The notes under the pieces were generated by a model. The model saw only the letters and a list, made by a program, of their open reading frames with translations. It did not search any database and had not been told where the DNA came from. A stretch of 64,000 bases of DNA from SZUA-365 sp964635845 (GTDB lineage: Bacteria > Bacteroidota > Ignavibacteria > SZUA-365). The position numbers and the translations under genes are program-made. Positions 49,662-58,892 of the stretch are shown here, one piece after another. The stretch's first letter is position 1; every line of letters begins with the position of its first letter. The stretch spans positions 18,482 through 82,481 of the forward strand of contig CAZWNO010000004.1 of the NCBI GenBank assembly GCA_964635845.1. The letters are read 5' to 3'.

Positions 49662-52055
49662 ATGAAGAAAATCGCATCCGCATTTCTCCTGATAACGGCG
49701 ATACTCGCGACGCCGGCGCCGGCGCAGGTCACCGCGCATATCTGGGACGCAGATACCACGTGGTATTACAAACAAATCAGGGCGTACCTTCCCGATCGCA
49801 TCGCACCTCTGTGCACCGTGAGGAATGATGGAAGCGACACCGCATATCAGGTTACCATTTCCTGCGAGTCACAGGCCTATCTGCGCTTCGCTGACGGAAG
49901 TGCCTCGTTCTCCTCGCTCGTCGCGACGCGTCTTGCACCGGGTGATTCACTCCATTTCCCTCTGGGATTACTGTTGAAGGACGCTACCGCTTCCGCGCAG
50001 CCGCATCTGCCCTGGCCGCAGCAGGTACTCTGGTTGCTGCGTTGGGAACAGGGAAGCGGACATCTGCCACGTTCAGCGGAAGGACACGGCATTGCCCTTA
50101 TCGAAAGTGACTGTCCGGGCACGGGGCGGAATTCCGGGTTGAAAGGACTCGAGATCGTGATTCCCGATACTCTTGTGCTCGAACCAGGCGCCGATGGCCG
50201 GCAACGCCACGAACTCGAGATCGTCTGTCTGGTGTACAGCCGGGAGGGCGTCCCCATCACCGTGCAAGGCGTTGAACTAAAAAATGACTGGTACGAGGGA
50301 TATATCGCCCTGCCGGAGATCAACAGACTCACGCCCTTGGATTCCATCCTGAACCGCGTGATTGCTGCCGGGGACACCCTGCGTGTGCGATTCCAGGTTT
50401 TCGTCCCATACATGGAATGGCGGCATCACGTTTCCTTCACAGCGACCGCCACGTGTCGCGGTCAGCCGGAATGCGCCAGCACCATCAACCTTGTCGAACG
50501 CACGCAAAGCATGTGGCTGCGGCATTTCCCGACCCAGGCCGCGATAGGCGAGATGTGGATCACCTACATGCATCCGGGCGGTGTCGATATCATGCTGCAG
50601 ACCGCGGCGTGGTGCGGGGAAACGCCGATGAACATCGATTCCGGGCAGGTGACCCTGAAGGATAATGGGGAGGCGATCCTCCCTGAGCACTTCAAGCCAT
50701 CGCGTTTCGGCATCGAGCGCAGGCCGTTGCGAGCTGTGTTCGCACTGGACGTCACCCGCAGCGTGGGTGAGTCGGGGCTCGCGAGATACAGAGAGTCCAT
50801 CAGGGCATGGTCGCGAATGATGGATCCGTCTGTCGATTCGCTTGCGATCTTCACCCTCGCGGATGACGTGGAGCAGCTGCTGCCGTTAAGCGCGGACCGC
50901 ACGCGCATCGACGAGGCCCTATCCCGGCTTTCACTTCGTGACGGGCATTACGTGACCGGCGCGGCACATGCCCTTCTTGACCACGCTCCGGGTCCGAGTC
51001 CGACTGCGGACAGGATACTGCTGTTTCTCACCGATGGTTGGTATGCATCGGCGGCGACAGACGCAGACAGTCTGATGAAACGCGCGGACAGAGAAGGGTG
51101 GAAATATCACCACCTTGTTTCAGACCTTGATGTGAATCTCGACTGTCTGCGTACGAGGACAGGTCATGTGCTTGCATCCGGCGACAGTCTCGAAATGCGC
51201 CGCCTTTACATCGAACACCAACGGCAATATGATGGATTCGAATTCTGCAGGTTCTTCTATACTCTGCCCTGCCGTCTCGGCGTCGAGCGCCAGTTGGACC
51301 TGGCTCTCAAGGGATCGTGCGGACTGGATACCACCATGCGTTTTTTTCTGACCGTCCCTGATGACATGCTTGGCGATAAGCGAATGCGCTTCATGCTCCG
51401 CGATGCTACAGCGGCGGGTGGTGCATCCGTCGAGATACCCGTACGCTATGAAAACGCGCGGACTCAGCAGTATTATACAACGGAGTTCGCGCTCCGCTAT
51501 GATACGCTGCGACTTCGCTACGACAGTCTGTACTCGCGATCGGCGGGACATCTGGTGACTGCGGCTCCGGGCTTGATCTCCGCGGTATCGGGATTCTGGG
51601 CCGATCACAGTGAGGACGACTTCGCGTATGTCTGTTTCAGTCTGCTGCCCGTGTCGGATACCACACAAACCACCCTGCAGCTGGAGGCATGGGACACCAA
51701 CGGCGCCTGCTCCCTGCTTCCGTCGAAGGATGCGAAAATCACGATCCTGCCAAAGACCACCGATGTTGCGACGGAGACCGGACCGGGGGACTTCCGTCTG
51801 CTGTCCGTTTTTCCCCTGCCCGCAACGGACCGCATCACGCTCGAACTGGAATCCGATGCGGACGCGCAATTCGACTACCACCTGGTGGATGCAATCGGTC
51901 GTGAATGGCTTCGCGGGCGTCTCCCCGCGGGCGGGGCGGGGAGGTGGTATCACACCATCGCGCTTCCTTCGGACATTCCCGACGGATTCTATCTCCTCGA
52001 GATTCGGCAGGGCAAGGCGCGTCGCACCGCCACCGTGCTGCTGCGGCGCAGATGA
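49662..52055 (+). CDS. VWA-domain T9SS protein
   Basis: 797 residues. ATG 49662; GAAGGATCG upstream; signal peptide ending ATPAPAQ. A von Willebrand A domain spans about 354-483: RAVFALDVTRSVGE (a MIDAS variant D-x-T-x-S rather than D-x-S-x-S), SLAIFTLADDVEQLLP, VTGAAHALLDHA, RILLFLTDGWYASAA. The T9SS type-A domain lies at the C-terminus (FPLPATDRITL, VDAIGREWLRG, IPDGFYLLEIRQ). It starts 26 bp after the previous gene and is likely co-transcribed. Surface VWA proteins mediate protein-protein adhesion; the partner is unknown. Confidence 0.88.
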   Translation: MKKIASAFLLITAILATPAPAQVTAHIWDADTTWYYKQIRAYLPDRIAPLCTVRNDGSDTAYQVTISCESQAYLRFADGSASFSSLVATRLAPGDSLHFPLGLLLKDATASAQPHLPWPQQVLWLLRWEQGSGHLPRSAEGHGIALIESDCPGTGRNSGLKGLEIVIPDTLVLEPGADGRQRHELEIVCLVYSREGVPITVQGVELKNDWYEGYIALPEINRLTPLDSILNRVIAAGDTLRVRFQVFVPYMEWRHHVSFTATATCRGQPECASTINLVERTQSMWLRHFPTQAAIGEMWITYMHPGGVDIMLQTAAWCGETPMNIDSGQVTLKDNGEAILPEHFKPSRFGIERRPLRAVFALDVTRSVGESGLARYRESIRAWSRMMDPSVDSLAIFTLADDVEQLLPLSADRTRIDEALSRLSLRDGHYVTGAAHALLDHAPGPSPTADRILLFLTDGWYASAATDADSLMKRADREGWKYHHLVSDLDVNLDCLRTRTGHVLASGDSLEMRRLYIEHQRQYDGFEFCRFFYTLPCRLGVERQLDLALKGSCGLDTTMRFFLTVPDDMLGDKRMRFMLRDATAAGGASVEIPVRYENARTQQYYTTEFALRYDTLRLRYDSLYSRSAGHLVTAAPGLISAVSGFWADHSEDDFAYVCFSLLPVSDTTQTTLQLEAWDTNGACSLLPSKDAKITILPKTTDVATETGPGDFRLLSVFPLPATDRITLELESDADAQFDYHLVDAIGREWLRGRLPAGGAGRWYHTIALPSDIPDGFYLLEIRQGKARRTATVLLRRR

Positions 52056-52337
52056 TGAATGGCGTCCGTGACAAATGATCCGGATTTCGTTCTGAATGGC
52101 ATCGTCCGCCTGTCGACGAGAGTTGGCTTCTCAATAGCATGGGCGAGCACTGGATCGTGCATCGGCAGTACGTACGCGAGCGCCGTTGGCGCGCCGGTCC
52201 GTATTTCCCATCCTTCCGCCAATCGCAAGGCGGCTGCCGCGCCTGGGGGCGGCCTGCAGTCCCCTTGACATTTATTGCCGTAAAGCGGACATTCTAGTAC
52301 CGTATAGTATGGTCTGATCGAAACACGGGGGCCCGTC
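52056..52337. other. Intergenic region without a gene
   Basis: No gene is supported. A TTGACA (52265) and a TATAGT (52303) are present but too far apart to be a convincing pair. Confidence 0.35.
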
Positions 52338-53024
52338 ATGACCGATCGTTTCTTCCTCGCCGCGCGCATTGCCGTGTTCGCCATCATCGTGACGGTCGCG
52401 TTCATTTCCGACCTGCAGGCGCAGGCGACGATAAAATTCCGGCGCGTCGTGCCGCGCGGGTCTGACGTCGATCTCTACTTCACTACCCGCTGTGACGGCG
52501 GAGTGGTGCATCCGGCGAGCGTCTCGGATGTGCATATCCTCGAAGAGGGCGTTCCGCGCATTATCACGGCCATGCTCAACGCGGGAGACGAGACAGTCGC
52601 GACTATCACCGGAGTGTGTCCGGATGGCGGACCGCACCGCTTGCTGCTCTCGGTGACACTTTCCTGCGGCACGACTCCGGCGGCGGAACAGAGCTTCACC
52701 GCGCCGTACAATCCCCATGTCTTTCGCAACCTGAGCATTGGTCCGTACGGAATGCAGCTGCCCGCAGGCAAGACGACGCAGGTGCCGTTCTACCTTCTCG
52801 ACTCCGTGGGAGGGACGCATGCGCAAAAGTATGCGTTCTTTTTTGCGATCGATAGCACCATAGCCCGTCCCGTCGGAGTGTCCGCGCCGCCGGGTACGAT
52901 ACTCGAAGGGACGGAGATCACCTACAGGCCAAAGCCGCTCCGCAGTGTCGAGTTCACGCTGCCTGTCGCGGGAAGGGAAAACGATACCGGGGTCCTGTTA
53001 TACATGGCATTCGAGGTCCCAATG
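52338..53024 (+). CDS. T9SS protein, N-terminal part, cut by assembly gap
   Basis: 229 codons before a run of ten N's. A signal peptide (AVFAIIVTVAFISDLQAQ) and beta-rich Ig-like domains with paired cysteines (CDGG, GVCPDGG, LSCGT). The frame does not continue after the N's, but frame +1 does, with matching composition and no start codon. The simplest reading is one gene of about 750 residues whose gap length is wrong. Read together with 53035-54579. Confidence 0.8.
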
Positions 53025-53034
53025 NNNNNNNNNN
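53025..53034. other. Assembly gap of ten N
   Basis: Undetermined bases inside a coding sequence; the flanking frames differ, so the true gap is not 10 bp (or is 10 bp plus a sequence error). Confidence 0.98.
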
Positions 53035-54579
53035 ACCCTCCTGGAGGTGTGGATCGCCTCACCAGCCGAGGATGGGGTCAATTGCACCAAGTTGGGATTT
53101 TTCGACGCGGGCCTTCTCGTGGTCGCACCGGCACCACTTCTGCAGTGCGAGGACGGGGCAGGGGCGGACACCCTGCGGTGGGACGTCGCGTCAGGAAAGT
53201 ATATACCGGATCCGTATATCTTCAAACCGGTACTGCGGAACGTCGGCAACGACGATGCACACACGCCGGTGTTCATTCTACAGCGGAATCCTGCCGACCT
53301 CGTGCTGCGTCCTGGATTCCGCGACACTCTGCCGGGACAGCCGACACTCGTGCCTCCCGGTGAAATCTGCGACGCGGAATGGCGCTTCGATGTGCCGGAG
53401 AAAGGTGTGTGCTCGCACGTGACGCGCGTTTCCGCGGCAGTGGACTATCCAGACGGCATGACCGTTGTCTGTTCACGCGACGTCGTGCTGCTGCGCGATC
53501 CCTTCGCCGTGCTCAACTGCACGGTCGACGCGCCGCCGGTGGTGTGGAGCGATTCGAAGAAGCGCTATGTGCCGATGCCGATCCCGCTCACCGTCGACGT
53601 ATGGAATTCCGGCGACGGTGCGAGCGACACGGTATTCGTCGAGGCGCTGCTTCCCGACGGACTTTCCTTCGACCGGGGAGAAACCGCGATGAAAACGGTG
53701 ACGCCCACCGTGCTCCCGTCCCGCTCCGGCGGCAGCGCGAAATGGATGCTCATCCATGATCGCACGGAGGTCGAGAAAGTGTACGAGGTCACGGTCCGTT
53801 GCACGTCGATGGGATCATCCGCCACGGAATGCCGCACGACGGTCACCATACCGGTCTCGCCGCCGCTGCCCTTCGCCACGACACTGGGGGCCTCCGGACC
53901 GCTTTCCTTCTGCGCGGGAGATTCCGTCCTTCTCGACGGTGGGAGCAGCTTTGCGTCCTGGCTTTGGTCCACAGGCGACACGACGCAACTGCTTCGCGTG
54001 TCCGCGTCCGGCCGGTACTGGTGCGAAGTGCGTGACGGCGACGGAAGACCGGGACTGAGTGATACTCTCGACGTCACCGTGTGGCCTCTGCCTCCCGTAC
54101 CCGGCATCGTGCGGGACGGGGACGTTCTTCGCAGCACCGGAGCCGCGAGTTTCCGGCATCAGTGGTACCGCGGCGACTGGCCGCTGGCGGGCGAGACCGC
54201 AGACACGCTGCGACTGCTGGAGACGGGGCTGTACACGGTGCATGTATACAGCGCCGAGGGCTGCGAATCGATTTCTCAGCCCTCCGATGTGCGCGTCCTT
54301 TCCTCCCATTCCGCACTCACGGATGACGCCTACGTGCTGCAGGCATGGCCCGAACCGGCGTCGGATGTCGTGTCGATAGAATTGCGGGTGCCCGCTGGAC
54401 GTCCTGTCACCCTGCTGCTTGTCGATCTTCTGGGCCGCGGCGAGCTGCTCTTCGAGGGCGTACCTGCCGACGGACAACTCCGACTGCCGCTGGACCTGCA
54501 TGGCCGCGCAGCCGGATCCCTGCTGCTGCAGATGCGCAGCGGCGGAGTCCTGCGCATGCGGCGGATCACGAAGTATTAA
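53035..54579 (+). CDS. T9SS protein, C-terminal part, after assembly gap
   Basis: About 514 codons with no start of their own. Repeated CARDB/DUF11-like domains on non-symmetric partner phrasing (PYIFKPVLRNVGNDDAHTPVF, MPIPLTVDVWNSGDGASDTVFV) are followed by an Ig-like module (FCAGDSVLLDGGSSFASWLWSTGD) as in T9SS cargo, and a sorting domain (QAWPEPASDVVSIEL, VDLLGRGELL). It belongs with the fragment at 52338-53024 and is third in the series of secreted genes that begins at 45361. Confidence 0.82.
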   Translation, partial: TLLEVWIASPAEDGVNCTKLGFFDAGLLVVAPAPLLQCEDGAGADTLRWDVASGKYIPDPYIFKPVLRNVGNDDAHTPVFILQRNPADLVLRPGFRDTLPGQPTLVPPGEICDAEWRFDVPEKGVCSHVTRVSAAVDYPDGMTVVCSRDVVLLRDPFAVLNCTVDAPPVVWSDSKKRYVPMPIPLTVDVWNSGDGASDTVFVEALLPDGLSFDRGETAMKTVTPTVLPSRSGGSAKWMLIHDRTEVEKVYEVTVRCTSMGSSATECRTTVTIPVSPPLPFATTLGASGPLSFCAGDSVLLDGGSSFASWLWSTGDTTQLLRVSASGRYWCEVRDGDGRPGLSDTLDVTVWPLPPVPGIVRDGDVLRSTGAASFRHQWYRGDWPLAGETADTLRLLETGLYTVHVYSAEGCESISQPSDVRVLSSHSALTDDAYVLQAWPEPASDVVSIELRVPAGRPVTLLLVDLLGRGELLFEGVPADGQLRLPLDLHGRAAGSLLLQMRSGGVLRMRRITKY

Positions 54580-54689
54580 CATCTTGGTTTGGTCTGCGAC
54601 GTTCCGGATGTCGATCCTGTCTACCCCCGATAAATCATACAAGCAGGTATGTTAGTTTTTGAGTGCGTTCCGTTGGAAAGGAGACCAAA

Positions 54690-55970
54690 ATGAGAGCAAT
54701 TAAGCTGATATTTTTGATGTGGATTTGTAGTATTGCAGTGTCCGAGGCGCAAACCGGATGGCGGCAGCTCAATCCAACGGACAGTGATACGGTGACAACC
54801 GCTCGATTGTGGGGTGTGCATTTTATCGATGCGGACCACGGATTCGTCGTGGGAAATTCTACTGTACTGGAAACAATCGACGGTGGAGTCACATGGATGC
54901 ATAATGGGCTCGAATCGATGGTACAGGAATTCTCTTTATTGAGGAGCATTTACTTTACTGACGAACTTCATGGATGGGTCGCTGGATGGGATGGAGCCGT
55001 TTTTCGCACCGTTGATGGCGGCCGTTCATGGGTCGATCTGTCACTGCGGAAGGAGTATGATTTCGAGAAGGTGTTTTTCATTGACACCAAGGTGGGCTGG
55101 TTATTAGGGGATTCCAGCATTGGATTTATCACCGGTGGCGCAGGGTGCATCCTGGGTACAACTGATGGAGGTGCTTCCTGGGACAGGACACTCTTACATC
55201 CCGAACCGAATGACGATCCCTACTGGAGCTTTTTCGACATCCAAATGGTAACGGATAAAATAGGCTACGCTGCAGGCACATACGGAGGTGGAGCGAAAAC
55301 AATTGATGGTGGCAGGTCATGGACTCCGCTGGACATTCCCTGGCGGATCTCATTTTGGGCAATCCACTTCTACGGAATCGACAGGGGGGTGTTGTCTGGG
55401 GAATACGAGGAAGTTGAAACGACTGATGGCGGACGAACATGGGAACGCCGCAGTCTGCCGTGGGGACACACATTCGATTATTTTTTCACTTCGGATTCTG
55501 TAGGATATCTGGTCGGGTCTGGATTGTATCAAACAAGCGATGCCGGAGCGACGTGGATTCAACAGAAAGTAGATGGTCAGTCCCTATCGAATTTGAAAGC
55601 GATTCATTTCGTAGATCATTACAACGGTTGGGCGGTAGGTGATCAAGGACGGATTATCCATACTACAGATGGTGGATTGGTATCAGTACAAGAAAATCAG
55701 ATTTCCAGAGAGATCGAATTGTACATATCTCCGCAACCCTCACAGGTTGGACAGGCAATACGCGTGAGTTTATCATTATCCGAAAGCTGTGAAGCAGGCA
55801 TATTATTGTACGATATTTATGGAAGGTTGCGACATACTGTCTCTCAGTGCCATTTCTCAGCCGGCATGCATGAGATATATATTCATGAGGATACAATAGG
55901 ACCGGGGATTTATTTTCTTCGATTGGTTACGGATGATGCTCAGATGACGAAAGTTCTGGTCATTCGCTGA
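54690..55970 (+). CDS. YCF48-like propeller with T9SS sorting domain
   Basis: 426 residues; ATG 54690 chosen because GAAAGGAG lies 7 nt upstream and a signal peptide begins there (IKLIFLMWICSIAVSEAQ). Six to seven YCF48/Asp-box repeats: ETIDGGVTWM, RTVDGGRSWV, GTTDGGASWD, KTIDGGRSW, ETTDGGRTWE, QTSDAGATW, HTTDGGL. The T9SS type-A domain shows YISPQPSQVGQAI, YDIYGRLRH, GPGIYFLRLV. Moderately AT-rich compared with its left neighbours. It differs from the 7991 protein by shorter length but has the same architecture. Confidence 0.9.
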   Translation: MRAIKLIFLMWICSIAVSEAQTGWRQLNPTDSDTVTTARLWGVHFIDADHGFVVGNSTVLETIDGGVTWMHNGLESMVQEFSLLRSIYFTDELHGWVAGWDGAVFRTVDGGRSWVDLSLRKEYDFEKVFFIDTKVGWLLGDSSIGFITGGAGCILGTTDGGASWDRTLLHPEPNDDPYWSFFDIQMVTDKIGYAAGTYGGGAKTIDGGRSWTPLDIPWRISFWAIHFYGIDRGVLSGEYEEVETTDGGRTWERRSLPWGHTFDYFFTSDSVGYLVGSGLYQTSDAGATWIQQKVDGQSLSNLKAIHFVDHYNGWAVGDQGRIIHTTDGGLVSVQENQISREIELYISPQPSQVGQAIRVSLSLSESCEAGILLYDIYGRLRHTVSQCHFSAGMHEIYIHEDTIGPGIYFLRLVTDDAQMTKVLVIR

Positions 55971-56484
55971 ATGGGAGGATATGTCCAGAATTCTGTGTAA
56001 ACGGGAAGTTTCCAACGATGAAATGAGATCAGGAATGTGACGTGCGCGGCATCGGGTGCCGAGCTGCCGGGACCCCGACAGAGCCCAAGGCGGATCGGCG
56101 ACCAGGCGCCGCGCATAGGTCTCGCACTTCATTCCGGATTCAAGTACCTTCGGGGTATCCCTGCAAAGGAGAACGCCATGGATCCTTCCGATGAACAGAT
56201 GGACAGCTGCGCAAAAGGCTGGCATCCGCGAAGACCTGTCAACAGCTGTTCGGTGTGATACCGGTCGCAGACAGTTTCCGCGTTGGGAAGCATCGTGGCA
56301 CAGGTCGCTTCGTACGCCGATTGACCTGAAAACGAAACGGAAAGGTTCGTCCAGCAATGGACGGGCCTATGTTATGGATGGATCTTACATTGTCTACACG
56401 CGAAAACTTGATGGCACTGTGGCGATTGCCTATCTTCGGATTATGAAACCGTTTTACTGTTTCCTATGATTCTGGGGTGAGTAC
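55971..56484. other. 514-bp region without a supported gene
   Basis: A 92-codon plus-strand frame (56191-56469) and a 166-codon minus-strand frame are open but show no recognisable motif. Composition switches from AT-rich to GC-rich near 56035, so it may contain a decayed insert. Confidence 0.35.
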
Positions 56485-58674
56485 ATGTACGTCACAAGAT
56501 TCCTCGTACTTCTCGCGCTGGTGACAGTAGGCTGCCAGTCCGAGGTTCAATTGCTTCGGATCGTCGTTCGCGACAACACTGACCTGTCTTTCGACAAACT
56601 CGACGGGCCCCAGGGTGGGACAGTCACATCCCTCGTAGCCACAGCGGATGGAGTATTGTTCGCGAGTGTGGAGTTCAATGGAGTTTATCGCTCGACCGAT
56701 GGTGGTGATACCTGGACGCCCTCCGGTTTCCAGAAGCAGAATGTCTGGCCGCTGTATGCAACGCCAGGTGGTGGAATACTCGCATTTATCGATGCCGGAT
56801 TTCCTGGTGACGATGCCGTATTCCGTTCCAACGACCATGGCGAAACGTGGTTGCAGATCCCGGATACTGTGGCCGCGTACCGAAACACCACGGTGATTCG
56901 TGTTTCAGCTGCGGCAATGTATACCGAAGGGGAAAGAGGACTGCATCTGTCAACGGATGACGGAATCACCTGGGAGACCTTGATGGATCGTCCTCCGGGA
57001 AATTGGCAGGGTGGTCAATACAATCTCGAGATTCTCTCGGACAGTGTCATGTTCTGTATGCACTATAATGGATTGTATCGGAGCGACAATGGAGGGCGGT
57101 CGTGGGAGCGAAGACTTCCCGAATACGATTGTTTCTTGCGGCTGGATATGGATTCATTCGGGGGAATTATGGTGCAGGCTCGGGATACCTCTATTCACAC
57201 AGGGTGGAAGGGACCACTCAGATTGCTGCGTGTATCAGTGGATGGGGTGGTAAAGGAGGTTCTTTCAGAGCCGATCTGGAGTAGTGAAAACCATTCAACT
57301 GTTGTGCTTCAAAACGGTACCATGCTCGGCGGATCGGGAATTGTACCGCTAGGTGTATACCGCTCCGAAGATGGAGGCAGCACATGGCAGAAGACCGAAC
57401 TTCACAGGGGAGTGATCACCAAATTCGTACAGACAGCTGATGGTACGGTATTCGCCGCCACGTACGGCGGTATTCTTCGCTCGAAGGACGACGGCCGAAC
57501 CTGGGAGGAATGCTGCGCCGGACTTCCATCGCTGCCTGTCATGCATCTTTTCAAGAGTTCACAGAGGAGAATTTATGCCGGAACCACCAATGGTGGTTTG
57601 TACTCCGCGGATGACGTGGCTGATCAATGGGGTGCCCCGCAATACGGGATGTGCTCGGTCTCTACAGGCTTCGAGTTTGGATCGAATCTCATGATTGGAA
57701 CGGTGCCGGTGCTGGCGCAAAACATTTACGACGAAATAGACGGAACGCCGCATTATGATTTTTTCTTCGATGGGTTTGGCCTGGTTGTTTCCCGTGATGC
57801 CGGGCATAACTGGGAGGATATCAACCTTGGAAGACGACTGCCCTGGCGAATAGTGTCAGGCGGAGGAGAGACGGTTTACTCCAACGCGGCGGATCTCAAC
57901 ATAAGCGCTGATGGAGGAAGATCATGGGAGCACGAGCCCATGCTCAGCGAAGCCCATGACCTCTGCTCCGACAAACACGGCTTGTTTGTGATACGCGGTG
58001 ACTCACTGCACTTCAAGAAGCAGGGCGAAGAGACATGGACAACAGTGCTGACCGCGCCTCGCATGCGGCGAGTGGAGAACACCGATAGCGTCCTCGTTGT
58101 ACTGACACTGGATGAGATTCTTCTTCGAAGCACAGATCTCGGAGAGACCTGGAAGAAGACTACCGTGGATGAACAGTGGTATTTACTTTCCGAGCTGACG
58201 AAACAATCGCCGAACATGATTGCGATGACAGGTTGGCGTGAGCGCTGTCTGGTCAGCACGGACACAGGCCGATCCTGGACTCAATTCATTCCAGGAACAA
58301 ACCGCTCCGCACATGTACTGTCAGTGCTTCTCGACAAGGAAAAATACCTCCTGCTGGGAACCCGCGAAGGCTTGTACCGCAGCAGGAGCCCCCTCGATGC
58401 GATGCCAGTCCCAATTGGATTCGAGCTTGGTGCCCCCTATCCCGATTCCACGGATACCCGCGTGTTGAACATACCCTATACTCTCCAACGCGACGGCTTT
58501 GTACGGTTGTTCTTGCAGGATGAAAGCGGGATGGACATTGCGGTCCACGTTGAGGAACAACGCCGTGCGGGAGAATATGTCGAACGGTTGAGTGATCCTC
58601 CTGCGCCAGGGGAGTACAGCGTTCTGCTGAACGTTGATGGCCGTGTTCAGCGCAGGCATATCGTCATCAAGTGA
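56485..58674 (+). CDS. Asp-box propeller protein with lipobox-like N-terminus and T9SS domain
   Basis: 729 residues. The N-terminus (FLVLLALVTVGC, Cys17) resembles a lipoprotein signal, although Thr at -3 is weak. More than ten Asp-box motifs (STDGGDTW, SNDHGETW, STDDGITW, SDNGGRSW, SEDGGSTW, SKDDGRTW, SADGGRSW, STDLGETW, STDTGRSW) indicate a double propeller as in sortilin/xyloglucanase folds. The C-terminus (LGAPYPDSTDTRVLNI, QDESGMDIAV, APGEYSVLLNV) is a divergent T9SS type-A domain. It is convergent with the gene at 58893. Ligand unknown; acidic Asp-boxes are structural, not catalytic. Confidence 0.87.
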   Translation: MYVTRFLVLLALVTVGCQSEVQLLRIVVRDNTDLSFDKLDGPQGGTVTSLVATADGVLFASVEFNGVYRSTDGGDTWTPSGFQKQNVWPLYATPGGGILAFIDAGFPGDDAVFRSNDHGETWLQIPDTVAAYRNTTVIRVSAAAMYTEGERGLHLSTDDGITWETLMDRPPGNWQGGQYNLEILSDSVMFCMHYNGLYRSDNGGRSWERRLPEYDCFLRLDMDSFGGIMVQARDTSIHTGWKGPLRLLRVSVDGVVKEVLSEPIWSSENHSTVVLQNGTMLGGSGIVPLGVYRSEDGGSTWQKTELHRGVITKFVQTADGTVFAATYGGILRSKDDGRTWEECCAGLPSLPVMHLFKSSQRRIYAGTTNGGLYSADDVADQWGAPQYGMCSVSTGFEFGSNLMIGTVPVLAQNIYDEIDGTPHYDFFFDGFGLVVSRDAGHNWEDINLGRRLPWRIVSGGGETVYSNAADLNISADGGRSWEHEPMLSEAHDLCSDKHGLFVIRGDSLHFKKQGEETWTTVLTAPRMRRVENTDSVLVVLTLDEILLRSTDLGETWKKTTVDEQWYLLSELTKQSPNMIAMTGWRERCLVSTDTGRSWTQFIPGTNRSAHVLSVLLDKEKYLLLGTREGLYRSRSPLDAMPVPIGFELGAPYPDSTDTRVLNIPYTLQRDGFVRLFLQDESGMDIAVHVEEQRRAGEYVERLSDPPAPGEYSVLLNVDGRVQRRHIVIK

Positions 58675-58892
58675 GCGTGTGAAAGTGTCTCAATCCACCG
58701 CCATCAGAGCACGTTACATAGTACCGCGTGTGCGTTTGAACCAATAAAAACAGGCCGGGGGTGAATACACCAAACCTGGATCCACGATTTTCCAGCAGCC
58801 ATCCGGTATGTTGCGCGCAAGTTTCGCGAGCCACGCAACTTCTCGTGCTGCTTTTTTTCGACGTTCCTATATTCTGTCATCGAGGATTCCGC

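Noticed and set aside
52338..54579. Frameshifted pseudogene
   Set aside because: The frame change coincides exactly with ten N's, so an assembly gap is the simpler cause.
56191..56469. 92-codon frame upstream of the 56485 propeller
   Set aside because: No homology-like motif, no ribosome site, and composition unlike its neighbours.
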